From positions 3,138,585 through 3,173,025 of the forward strand of contig CP070763.1 of NCBI GenBank assembly GCA_020349025.1: a stretch of DNA of 34,441 nt, written 5' to 3'. The notes beneath the pieces were generated by a model, which was not told the DNA's origin, did no database searches, and saw only the letters and a list, made by a program, of their open reading frames with translations. The position numbers and the translations under genes are program-made. Shown here piece after piece: positions 14,625 to 23,106 of the stretch (positions within the stretch are counted from its first letter, which is position 1; every line of letters begins with the position of its first letter). This DNA comes from Candidatus Latescibacterota bacterium. Lineage in GTDB: Bacteria; Krumholzibacteriota; Krumholzibacteriia; G020349025.

Positions 14625-17600
14625 TCAGTCGGCCGCCGGCGACTCGGCGCCCCAGGTTTCGGCTCGCGTCCGGCCGCGCAAGAGAACACGCTTCAGCGCG
14701 GCACCAAACTTCACCCGGACGTCGTCGAAGAAGGTGTAGAACACGGGCACGACGAGCAGCGTCAGCAGCGTCGCGGTCGTCATGCCGCCGATGAGCGTCA
14801 TGGCGAAGCTGGTATAGCTGATGCCGCTTTCCATGCGACCCCCGATCGCCAACGGCACCATGCCGCCGATCGTCGTGATCGCGGTCATCATGATCGGTCG
14901 GAAGCGTCGATCGGCCGCGAGCAGGATGGCACGCGTGCGATCCACGCCCTCCCGGCGCAGGCGGTTGACGTAGTCGATCAGAACGATGCCGTTGTTCACG
15001 ACCACGCCGATCAGCAGCACGATGCCGACGTTCCCGAGGAAGTCGATGTCGAAACCGAACGCCATGTGGATCCACAGCACACCGAGAATTGCCAGCGGGA
15101 TGGTCAGGATGATCGAAAGCGGCAGGATGAAGCTCTCGAACAGAAGCCCCATCAAGAGATAGATGAAGACGACCGAAAGGGAGCCGGCGAAGATGAGCCC
15201 CTGGAGGTCCTCGTTCAAGCGCTGGCGCGCGACGCGGTCGGAAAAGCTCACCCCTTCCGGCAAGTCGATGGCGTTGACCAGAAACCCCAACATGGCGCGC
15301 GCTTCCTCCTGCTCCTCCTCCGCCAGATCCACGGTGACGGCACGCGTGATGCGCTTGTCCAGCTTGACGATCGCCTGCGGAGTCGACAGGAAGCGCACGT
15401 CGGTGACGGCGTCGAGGGGCAGCAGCTCCCCCTCGCCCGTCGGTACCAGGAAGCTCGCGAGCTGCGCCAGACTCTCGCGGTCCTCCTCCTTGAAGCGCAC
15501 GCGCACCGGGACCTCGCGCCCTTCGTCTCGATGCTTCGGCAACGATTGCCCGCGCAGCGCGTAGCCGACGACGTAGGCCACGGCTCGCGGATCGACACCG
15601 TAGCGCTGGGCGCGCTCGCGGTCGACGACGAGCGCAAGCTCGTTCGGCGCCAGCTCGTCGTCGTCACGGCGAATCCCGATGACGCCGGGAACGCGCATGA
15701 ATAGATCCTCCAGCTGTGCCGCGACCTCGTTCAGGTTCTCCGGGTCGTTGCCGACGATCGAGACGCTGTAGACGCCCTTGTCGTCGTTGTCGTCGAACTC
15801 ACTCTCCTGTCCGGTGCGCAGCTTCATCCCGGGCCGCTTCGGAACGAGCTCGACCACACGTTCGGTGACTTGACGCGGCGTCAACTTGCTCGTGCGCGGA
15901 TTGGTGAACCACCCCTCCAGCTCACCGAAGGTCTTCATGTGCCACAGGAACCAGCCTTCGAGCCCCAGCTCCTCGGCGTGCTCCTCGACGATCTTCTCCG
16001 CCTGCAGGAACCACTCTTCCGTCTCCTCGAGCGTGTAGTTCTGCGGCATCTCGACGTCGATACTGAAGCCACCGCGCTCCTCGTCCTGGACATCCACGAA
16101 CTCGATGCGTCTCTTGCCGTTTTCGTCCTTCTGCAGGAAAGCCAGGAAAACGGTGGCGCCGAACGCCGCCACGATGATGAAGACGAGGTCGATACGCCGC
16201 CGCAGCCACACGGCCAGCATGGCGTTGTAGATCCGATCGAGACGCCCGAAGCTGGCGTCGTACCCGCGCTCCAGCATCCGGGCGAAGTGCCCCGACGCCG
16301 TGCCGCGCGCTCCCGGCTGACCCACGTGCGGCAAGGTCACGTAGGTCCCGAGCGGAATGGTCACCAGGGCAACGACGAGCGAAGCCAGCAGTGCCACCGA
16401 GATCGGGATCGCCATGCGCAGCAGGAAGAACTGCGCCGGCCCCTCGACGAGCGCCACCGGCAGGAAGACGACGACGGTGGTCAAAGTCGACATCGTGATC
16501 GCGAGCGCGATCTCGCTCGCACCCCCGATGCACGCCTCTCGGCGCTTCAGGCCGGTCTTGTGCAGGCGGTCGATGTTCTCGGCGACCACGACCGAGTTGT
16601 CCACGAGCAGGCCCACACACACCATGAGCGCGAGGAGCGACAAGAGGTTCAACGTCTCGTCGGCGAAGAACATCACCGCGAGCGCGACGATGAGGCTGAG
16701 CGGAATCGCCAGGTTGACAACGAGCATCACGCGCACGCGGCGCAGGAAAAACAGCAGCACGCAGGCGGCGATGACGCCGCCGATCATGCCGCTCGTCGCC
16801 AGCGTGCGCAGCGACTCGTCGATCACCTGCTTCTGGTCGAAGATGACGATCGACTCGACCGCGGCGAGCCGCGGGTTGTCGTCGTAGGACTCGAAGACGG
16901 CTTGCAGGCGTCCGCACACCTCGCGCGTGTTCGCTTCACCCTCTTTGAAAACGATGATCGCGTAGGCGGGCCGGCTCATCGCCCGCACACGGTACTTCTT
17001 CTCCGGCTCCTCGTACTTGATCGCGGCGACATCACGCAGGCGCACGTTGGGCGCGACGAGGATGTTTCCGACGTCCTCGACCGTCTTGTAGCGTGCGACC
17101 GAACGCAGAAGCAGCTTGCGATTGGCGTCACGCACGTGGCCGCTCGCCATCGTGAAGTTGTCGCCGGCGAGATCCTGCGCCAGTTGATAGATGTTGAGGC
17201 CGCTCGCCTGGGCACGGTCGCGGTCGATCTCGATGAGGATCTCCTTCTCCTCGAGACCGTTCACCTCGACCTTGGCCACCCCCTCGGCGCGTTCGAAGGG
17301 CCGCACGATCTGCTTCTGGATCAAGTTGTAGACGTCGACGACCGAGGTGTCGACGGCGACGCCGATCAGGTAGACGGGAAAATCGGAAGTGTCGTGCTTG
17401 AAGGTGTAGACACGATCCACGTCGCTCGGGAACTGGCGTCGCGCGCGCTCGATGCGGTCGCGTACCTCGCGATAGGCGAGGTTCATGTCGGTACCCTGCT
17501 TGAAGCGAATCGAGATGCTCGACGCGCCCGTGCGCGAGCGCGAGCGCAGACGATCGATGCCGCGGACGGTGCTGAGCTCCTCCTCAAGCGGCTCGCTGAT

Positions 17601-17843
17601 CTTCTCCAGCACCTCGCGCGGGGGCGCGTCACGCCACGGCACCCACACCGACAGCGAGGGCGCGGTGTAGCCGCTCGGGAAGAGCTCGATCGGGATCGAG
17701 CCACCCGCGACCGCGCCGACGACCAGGACGCTGACCAGCAGGACGACCACGGTGACCGGCCGATCGAGCGAGAAGCGCGGCAGACGTGCGCCCCGAGTCG
17801 TTCTTTTCTGCTGCAGCTCAGGGCCGTGCGGAAGCTGTTGCAT
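14625..17843 (-). CDS. RND efflux permease 2 (AcrB/MdtB-like, normal length)
   Basis: 1072 residues, the usual length for RND permeases of hydrophobe or amphiphile efflux. ATG 17843 lies 26 bases inside the end of the preceding permease gene and has AAGGAGGT (17849-17856) 5 bases upstream, so translation is coupled. The N-terminal TM1 (~29-48) leads into the porter domain (FPSGYTAPSLSVWVPWRDAPPREVLEKISEPLEEEL). TM2-6 begin near 350 and the second half repeats the plan. TM4 reads LLVDNSVVVAEN with Asp415-Asn416, and TM10 reads GVVVNNGIVLIDYVN. AcrB has Asp-Asp and Lys at the matching proton-relay positions, so only one of the three is kept here; this 'VDNS/VNN' pattern is common in other RND branches. 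It probably forms a mixed trimer or works alongside permease 1, as in MdtBC. Substrate unknown. Confidence 0.93.
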   Translation of the reverse strand: MQQLPHGPELQQKRTTRGARLPRFSLDRPVTVVVLLVSVLVVGAVAGGSIPIELFPSGYTAPSLSVWVPWRDAPPREVLEKISEPLEEELSTVRGIDRLRSRSRTGASSISIRFKQGTDMNLAYREVRDRIERARRQFPSDVDRVYTFKHDTSDFPVYLIGVAVDTSVVDVYNLIQKQIVRPFERAEGVAKVEVNGLEEKEILIEIDRDRAQASGLNIYQLAQDLAGDNFTMASGHVRDANRKLLLRSVARYKTVEDVGNILVAPNVRLRDVAAIKYEEPEKKYRVRAMSRPAYAIIVFKEGEANTREVCGRLQAVFESYDDNPRLAAVESIVIFDQKQVIDESLRTLATSGMIGGVIAACVLLFFLRRVRVMLVVNLAIPLSLIVALAVMFFADETLNLLSLLALMVCVGLLVDNSVVVAENIDRLHKTGLKRREACIGGASEIALAITMSTLTTVVVFLPVALVEGPAQFFLLRMAIPISVALLASLVVALVTIPLGTYVTLPHVGQPGARGTASGHFARMLERGYDASFGRLDRIYNAMLAVWLRRRIDLVFIIVAAFGATVFLAFLQKDENGKRRIEFVDVQDEERGGFSIDVEMPQNYTLEETEEWFLQAEKIVEEHAEELGLEGWFLWHMKTFGELEGWFTNPRTSKLTPRQVTERVVELVPKRPGMKLRTGQESEFDDNDDKGVYSVSIVGNDPENLNEVAAQLEDLFMRVPGVIGIRRDDDELAPNELALVVDRERAQRYGVDPRAVAYVVGYALRGQSLPKHRDEGREVPVRVRFKEEDRESLAQLASFLVPTGEGELLPLDAVTDVRFLSTPQAIVKLDKRITRAVTVDLAEEEQEEARAMLGFLVNAIDLPEGVSFSDRVARQRLNEDLQGLIFAGSLSVVFIYLLMGLLFESFILPLSIILTIPLAILGVLWIHMAFGFDIDFLGNVGIVLLIGVVVNNGIVLIDYVNRLRREGVDRTRAILLAADRRFRPIMMTAITTIGGMVPLAIGGRMESGISYTSFAMTLIGGMTTATLLTLLVVPVFYTFFDDVRVKFGAALKRVLLRGRTRAETWGAESPAAD

Positions 17844-20800
17844 CGCGCACCTCCTTCGCGACCGCCTCCCGGGATGGTAGCAATCTGGACACGAGCCCGT
17901 CTGCGGTGGCGTAGACCGTCGGAATAATGAGCAGCGTCAGCACCGTCGAGGTCAGAAGGCCGCTGATCACGGAGATCGCCATCGGGGTGCGGATCTCGGC
18001 ACCATCGCCGAGCCCGATCGCCATCGGCGTGAGCCCGAGAACCGTGGTCGCGGTCGTCATCAGGATGGGGCGCAGGCGCACTCCACCCGCGGTGATGATC
18101 GCCTCGTCTCGCGGCATTCCGCGTCGCCGCAGCTGGTTGATGTAATCGACGAGAACGATGGCGTTGTTCACGACGATCCCCGCCAACATGATCATGCCGA
18201 GAAAGACCACGACCGACGCCGGAATCGACAACAACTTGAGCACCAGCACCGTGCCGATGAAAGCGAGCGGAATCGTCAACATGATCACGAACGGTTGCGT
18301 GAGCGACTCGAACTGGATCGCCATGATCACGTAGACGAGAAAGATACTGAGCCCGAGCGCCAGGATCAGGCTGCCGCGACTGCGCTCCCACTCCTCGTTC
18401 TGGCCCGTGATGTAGAAGTTCATCGCGGCCGGCCACTCGATGCGCTCGTTGAGCACGCTCTCGATCGTGTCCACGGCCCGACTGAGCGATCCGCTCGCCA
18501 GGTTGGCGCGTACGAGCCCGACGCGCTGCCCGTCGACACGCCTCACCTCGCTCGGTCCCTCCCCCACGAGCACCTGAGCCACGGATGAGAGGCGCACGGG
18601 ACGCTCGCCACCCGGATTGACGACGAGCTCCTCGACGTCCTCCACCGCGCGGCGGTCCTCCTCGGAGAGGCGTACGACAATCGGAATCGTGCGGTCGTGC
18701 AGGTTGTAGCGCGTGGCCTCGAAGCCCTGCACCTTGTCGCGCACGAGGCTTGCGACCTGCCGGATGTTGAGGCCGTAGCGTGACAGCCGATCGCGGTCGT
18801 AGATGACCTGGATCTCCGGCGCGCCGCTCTGCAGCGTCGTGGTGACGTCGGCGAGCTCGGGAAGCGCCGCCATGATCGAGCGTACGCGTTCGCTGTACTG
18901 CTTCAGCAGCTGCAGGTCGTCCCCCTGCACCTCGACCTCGATCGGCGTTCTGGAGCTGAAGAGAACCGGCCGCGTGATGTGCGACTTCAGGTCGGGGATG
19001 TCGACGAAGCGCCGGCGCAGACGCTCCACGACCTCGTCCTCCAGATCGGGGCCACGGCGGCTCCTCTCCAGCAGGATCTTGAAACCGGCGGTGTGCTCCC
19101 CCTCGTCGGAGCGCTCCGACTGGCGCGGATCGTACCCGACTGTGAGAATGACGGCACGGATGTGCTCGCGTTCGGCGAGGATCGCTGTTTCGATCGGGGC
19201 GAGAATGGCCTCCGTCTCTTCGAGCGGCGTCCCGACCGGTAGTGCCAACTCGATGGTGAACTCACCCTGACGCACCTCGGGGAGGAGCTCGCTTTGGAGG
19301 CCACGCGCGATCTGCCACGTGCCCCAGATCACCAGCGCCACCAGGGCAAACACCGTGAGGCGGTTGGCCAAAGCCCAGCGCAGAGCTCCGGGATAAGCAC
19401 CCTGAACCAAACGCAAAGTCCGCGTCGTTGCGTGCAGCGGCAACCACGCTACGATGCGCCCGACGAACTGGACGACAGGCGCGAGGACGCGCACCACGAG
19501 AAACGTGACGGTCATGAAAAGAGCCACGATCGCTCGACCGACGATCTCGAGCACCAAGCCGATGAGGAAACGGACTACCCAGTACACCATCGGGACGAGA
19601 AGCCGCTTCGTGGTCAGGCGCGATTGTTTCCACGCCTGGCGGAGACCGGCCCAGGAGTTCGTTCTTGCGACCATTTCGAGTAGCTGAACAACTCCCAAGA
19701 GCGGCGACGCAATCAGGCAGAGTGCGACAAACAGAACCCGTCGCATGACGCTCTTCAAGCTTGCCCACTTCCTCCTGAGCAAGCCAGCGGACCACGATCG
19801 AGTCAGGTAGCTCGTGAGGGCGTGCAGGATGGCGCGAGCGAACGTCCACAAGGCGGAGAAAACTCGAATCACAACCTCGACCGAAACGAGAACGACCAGC
19901 CGGAGCAACCACGGAATGAAGTGCACGACCCGCTCGAATGTCGTCGAGTCGTTCCACGCGTTCACGAGCTGGACCCAGGCCTTGTAGGGCCGCCACGTGC
20001 TCTCCACGCGCAGCTTGCCTCGGCTGGCGAGCATCGGGATGAAATAGAGAGCCACGCCCAGCGACGCCAGCAACGAGACGACGACCGCGAGGCCGAGATC
20101 GCCGAACGCCTGCCCGGCGACGCCCTCCACGAACACCATCGGAAAGAAGACGGCGATCGAGGTCAAGGTGGACGCCATCACGGCGGAGCGCACTTCGTTT
20201 GTGCCACGGATGGCCGAAGGAATGAGAGCGTCTCCCTCCTCGCGACAACGATGGATCGACTCCAGCACCACGATCGACGAGTCGACGAGCATGCCGATCC
20301 CGAGTGCCAGACCACCCAGAGACATGATGTTGAGCGTCACGTCGAGAGCGTTCAGCGGCGCAAAGGTCACGAGGAGCGAGATCGGAATGCTGACCGCGAT
20401 GATCACGGTGGTGCGCACGTTGCGCAAGAACATGAAGAGGACGAGAATGGCCAGCAGCCCACCCAGGATGGCGGTGTTGCGCACCTCGTTGATGCTGCTC
20501 TCGATGAAGAGGGAGCGATCGGCGACCAGCTTCAGGAGCGCTCCCTCTTCATCGTACAGCTGCTGCGCCAGACCTCGGGGTCCGCGACGCGCCTCCGCCG
20601 CAACCGTATCCGGCGCCGCCGTCTCGACCTCGCCTACGAGCGTCTTGACCCGCTTCGCCAGGGCGACGATGTTGGCGTCCGCCTCCTTGAAGATCTCGAT
20701 CTGCACGCTCTCGCCACCATCGGTGCGGGTGACGATCTGCCGCTCGCGATGCGTGCGCTCGGCGCGGCCGATGTCTCCAACACGCACCTCGCGCCCCTCG

Positions 20801-21588
20801 AACGTGGCGACGATCGTCTTCTCGATCTGCTCCAGATCCTCGAACTCGTTCAGCGTGCGCACGAGGTACTCGGTTCGACCCTCCTGGATCGTGCCGCCGG
20901 CGACGTTGATGTTCTCCTGCGCCATGCGATCGATCACTTGCTGGATCGAGATGCCGGTCCGACGCAGCTGCTCCTCTTCCAGAAGGACGTGGATCTCCTC
21001 CTCCAACCCGCCCTTCACGCGCACGGCGGCGACGCCCTTGATCGGCTCGAGCGCGCGCTTGACCTGCAGGTCGGCCAGACGGCGCAGGCGACGCAATCCC
21101 GATTCGCCCTCGAACGCGGCTCCTTCGCCGGAAAGGCTGAGCTCGAGCACCGGATCAAGCGATGGATCGAAATGCAGGATGAGCGGACGCCGCGCCTCGT
21201 CCGGCAGGAACACGGTGTCGAGCTTCTCGAGCACGTCCTGTGTCGCCTCGGACATGTCGGTGTCCCACGCGAACTCGAGGATGACGTCGCTCACCTCGGC
21301 GCGGCTGACGCTGGAGAGCTTGACGAGCCCGCCGATGACGCCCACCTGCTCCTCGATCGGGCGGCTGATGTCGTTCTCCACTTCTTCGGGAGCTGCGCCG
21401 GGATACTCGGTGCGCACGGTGATCGTGGGGTAGGTGAGCTCCGGCATGAGCGTCACGGGAAGACGCCCGTAGGAGAAGAAGCCGAAGACGATTGCGGCCA
21501 GGAAGAGCATGAGGATGGCGACGGGGCGCGAGGTCACGAAGCTGCGCACCTGCGCGGCGCCATTCGCTTCATCCTGGGGTGGGAGCAT
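17818..21588 (-). CDS. RND efflux permease 1 with a ~200-residue hydrophobic insertion
   Basis: 1256 residues, about 200 more than a standard RND permease. ATG 21588 follows AGGAGG (21595-21600), whose first A is the last base of the adaptor stop codon. N-terminal half: TM1 ~20-40, porter block YPTITVRTEYPGAAPEEVENDI, and TM4 with Asp436-Ser437 in GMLVDSSIVVLESI. C-terminal half: TM10 VVNNAIVLVDYI, then RLRPILMTTATTVLGL. AcrB Asp408 and Lys940 are therefore replaced by Ser and Asn, while the first Asp is kept. Residues ~527-730 (DNA ~19,400-20,010) form an insertion in the linker between TM6 and TM7. It has several hydrophobic stretches (~554-596, 614-642, 663-720) separated by Arg/Lys/Trp-rich turns. 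The rest aligns by eye to the family throughout, so the gene is intact rather than a chance fusion. Substrate unknown. Confidence 0.92.
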   Translation of the reverse strand: MLPPQDEANGAAQVRSFVTSRPVAILMLFLAAIVFGFFSYGRLPVTLMPELTYPTITVRTEYPGAAPEEVENDISRPIEEQVGVIGGLVKLSSVSRAEVSDVILEFAWDTDMSEATQDVLEKLDTVFLPDEARRPLILHFDPSLDPVLELSLSGEGAAFEGESGLRRLRRLADLQVKRALEPIKGVAAVRVKGGLEEEIHVLLEEEQLRRTGISIQQVIDRMAQENINVAGGTIQEGRTEYLVRTLNEFEDLEQIEKTIVATFEGREVRVGDIGRAERTHRERQIVTRTDGGESVQIEIFKEADANIVALAKRVKTLVGEVETAAPDTVAAEARRGPRGLAQQLYDEEGALLKLVADRSLFIESSINEVRNTAILGGLLAILVLFMFLRNVRTTVIIAVSIPISLLVTFAPLNALDVTLNIMSLGGLALGIGMLVDSSIVVLESIHRCREEGDALIPSAIRGTNEVRSAVMASTLTSIAVFFPMVFVEGVAGQAFGDLGLAVVVSLLASLGVALYFIPMLASRGKLRVESTWRPYKAWVQLVNAWNDSTTFERVVHFIPWLLRLVVLVSVEVVIRVFSALWTFARAILHALTSYLTRSWSAGLLRRKWASLKSVMRRVLFVALCLIASPLLGVVQLLEMVARTNSWAGLRQAWKQSRLTTKRLLVPMVYWVVRFLIGLVLEIVGRAIVALFMTVTFLVVRVLAPVVQFVGRIVAWLPLHATTRTLRLVQGAYPGALRWALANRLTVFALVALVIWGTWQIARGLQSELLPEVRQGEFTIELALPVGTPLEETEAILAPIETAILAEREHIRAVILTVGYDPRQSERSDEGEHTAGFKILLERSRRGPDLEDEVVERLRRRFVDIPDLKSHITRPVLFSSRTPIEVEVQGDDLQLLKQYSERVRSIMAALPELADVTTTLQSGAPEIQVIYDRDRLSRYGLNIRQVASLVRDKVQGFEATRYNLHDRTIPIVVRLSEEDRRAVEDVEELVVNPGGERPVRLSSVAQVLVGEGPSEVRRVDGQRVGLVRANLASGSLSRAVDTIESVLNERIEWPAAMNFYITGQNEEWERSRGSLILALGLSIFLVYVIMAIQFESLTQPFVIMLTIPLAFIGTVLVLKLLSIPASVVVFLGMIMLAGIVVNNAIVLVDYINQLRRRGMPRDEAIITAGGVRLRPILMTTATTVLGLTPMAIGLGDGAEIRTPMAISVISGLLTSTVLTLLIIPTVYATADGLVSRLLPSREAVAKEVRDATASARP

Positions 21589-21594
21589 GCTCGG

Positions 21595-21600
21595 CCTCCT
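21595..21600 (-). promoter_or_regulatory. Shine-Dalgarno overlapping the adaptor stop codon
   Basis: AGGAGG on the minus strand begins with the last base of the adaptor TGA and lies 6 bases before the permease 1 ATG. The arrangement ties translation of permease 1 to termination on the adaptor. Confidence 0.7.
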
Positions 21601-22808
21601 CAGCGCGATCCGTCGCTGCCGCTGGCGCTCACCTGCTCCTCGGCAGCCGACTCCTCCTCCTCGCCGGGCAGCTTCACGCGCGCACCATGCTTCAAGCCCG
21701 CCTGACCGGCTATGACGATGGAGTCGCCTTCTGCGAAGCCGCCGACCGGCTCGACATGGTCGCGGTCGGACAGACGTGGGAGGAGGCGCAGACGCGCCAC
21801 GGTGCGATCAGGCTGCAGCCGGTAGACGAAGATCTGGTCGTTGTCGTAGACGAGTGCACGTTTCGGAACCAGGAGCGCCTGCTCGTTCACGGCCGTGACT
21901 AGCTCGACGTCCACGTAGAGGCCGGGGCGCAGCCCCTCTTGCCCACCCACCGCAACCGTCACCTTCACGGTGCCGGAACGTGGATCGACCACGGGTGCGA
22001 TGCGCTGCACCTCTCCCACATACGGCTCGTCCCGGATGGCGGTTGCGCTGATGCGCGCCCGCTGCCCCTTCTGGAGCTGCTTCAGGTTCTTCTCCGGTAC
22101 GAAGATGCGGGCGACGAGCGACTCGAAGTCGATGATGTCGAACAGCGGCTGCTGCAGCTGCACGTGGTCCCCAAGGTTCACGTGCCGCGCCGTGACGGTT
22201 CCGGAGAGTGGTGCGGCAACCTCGGTGTAGGAAAGCTCGCGCTCGGCATCGGTTTGGGCGAGCCTCTGACGCTCCAGCTCGTCGGTGGCATCGTTCAGCG
22301 CCTGGTCGGTCGTGAGGTCGCGCTCGTGGAGCCGCTTCTGGCGCTCGTGCTCCCTCTCGGCCTTGGCGAGCAGCGTCTTCACCCGCGCCAGCGTGCTGCG
22401 CTGCTCCTCGCTCTGGAGCCGCAGGAGCACCTGCCCCTTGCGCACGCGGTCCCCTTCCTCGACCAGAAGCTCGGTCACCCGACGCGAGGCCTCCGCGAGC
22501 ACCGAGACGGAGAGCTCTGCTTCGAGGTTGGCGGACGCCCGGATGACCGATTCGATCGGCCCACGCACCAGGACGGCGATCTCGACCGGGACCGCGGTGT
22601 CGCGCGAGGTGTCACTTTTTTGTCTCTTCTCGTCGAGCGTGTCGGCGCTCGCGCTCGCGTCGTGGGCCGTGGAGTCGGCGCCGGCGCCCTCGTCCGGCTC
22701 GGTGCCGCGGCCACAAGAAGCGATCAATGCGGAGATTAAGACCAGAGCGATGGCATCTGTCGCGCGCGCGCGGCGACGTGTGCGGCCACTGCCCTTCCTG
22801 GACTGCAT
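21600..22808 (-). CDS. RND efflux periplasmic adaptor (membrane fusion protein), lipoprotein
   Basis: 402 residues from ATG 22808, with AGGAGG (22818-22823) 9 bases upstream. An N-terminal signal ends in the lipobox IASC (Cys32), so the protein is likely anchored in the inner membrane like AcrA. An acidic and Ser/Asp-rich linker covers ~33-75. Then come the barrel-sandwich half (SASRRV-type block ELLVEEGDRVRKGQVLLRL), an alpha-helical hairpin (~140-190, KAEREHERQKRLHERDL), the second lipoyl half (TEVAAPLSGTVTARHVNLGDHV), a beta-barrel (VARIFVPEKNLKQLQKGQRA) and a membrane-proximal domain ending in a charged tail. It is the first gene of the efflux operon: adaptor, permease 1 (11-base gap), permease 2 (26-base overlap). 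No outer-membrane TolC-type gene is in the operon. Confidence 0.92.
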   Translation of the reverse strand: MQSRKGSGRTRRRARATDAIALVLISALIASCGRGTEPDEGAGADSTAHDASASADTLDEKRQKSDTSRDTAVPVEIAVLVRGPIESVIRASANLEAELSVSVLAEASRRVTELLVEEGDRVRKGQVLLRLQSEEQRSTLARVKTLLAKAEREHERQKRLHERDLTTDQALNDATDELERQRLAQTDAERELSYTEVAAPLSGTVTARHVNLGDHVQLQQPLFDIIDFESLVARIFVPEKNLKQLQKGQRARISATAIRDEPYVGEVQRIAPVVDPRSGTVKVTVAVGGQEGLRPGLYVDVELVTAVNEQALLVPKRALVYDNDQIFVYRLQPDRTVARLRLLPRLSDRDHVEPVGGFAEGDSIVIAGQAGLKHGARVKLPGEEEESAAEEQVSASGSDGSR

Positions 22809-22817
22809 CGAGAATGG

Positions 22818-22823
22818 CCTCCT
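22818..22823 (-). promoter_or_regulatory. Shine-Dalgarno AGGAGG of the adaptor gene
   Basis: Minus-strand AGGAGG, 9 bases before ATG 22808. It supports that start over further-upstream open codons in the same frame, which lack signal-like or family content. Confidence 0.65.
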
Positions 22824-23106
22824 ACAATGGGATCCGGCCTGGGGCGCCCGCCGGCATCTGGAATGCCAGCCTACTCCACTGCGGAATCTGCAGTTGCGCC
22901 TCTGCCTGTAGCGTACATCGTTCGCCGCGCTCGGACCACCCGTCCGGAGTGAACCTTGGGCGCTTGCCACACGTCTATCATTTGGGGGAACGGCGGGCGG
23001 GGCGGTTCCCTGGCGGGAACAGGGCGCGATCCGCTCGGGTTTCAAAAGGGGATCGAATCCTCTTCGCCGCGACAGAGTGCCTCGACCAACCCCTGGGTGG
23101 GCGCCA
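22824..23106. other. Divergent intergenic region between efflux operon and Ser/Thr kinase
   Basis: About 280 bases between divergent genes; promoters for both must be here. I see three small inverted repeats: GGCAT/ATGCC near 22853-22867, CGGAC-caccc-GTCCG (22932-22946) and GTTCCC-tggc-GGGAAC (23005-23020). The last is the best candidate for an operator or leader hairpin. Repeats of this size also arise by chance in GC-rich DNA. No convincing -35/-10 pair, RNA gene or coding frame was found. Confidence 0.4.

Noticed and set aside
12418..14739. 773-codon plus-strand open frame across the PLP gene and into its neighbours
   Set aside because: It spans two unrelated real genes on different strands, which a real gene would not do. 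No motif found.
15870..21705. Long plus-strand open frames (685 and 627 codons) opposite the two RND permeases
   Set aside because: They mirror RND coding sequence; products are Asp/Arg/His-rich with no domain, and the minus-strand frames carry the full RND pattern.
22614..22626. A6 run in the adaptor mRNA as a possible slippery frameshift site
   Set aside because: The codon phase (CAA AAA AGT) does not match the X-XXY-YYZ arrangement, no structure follows, and the gene is intact without a shift.
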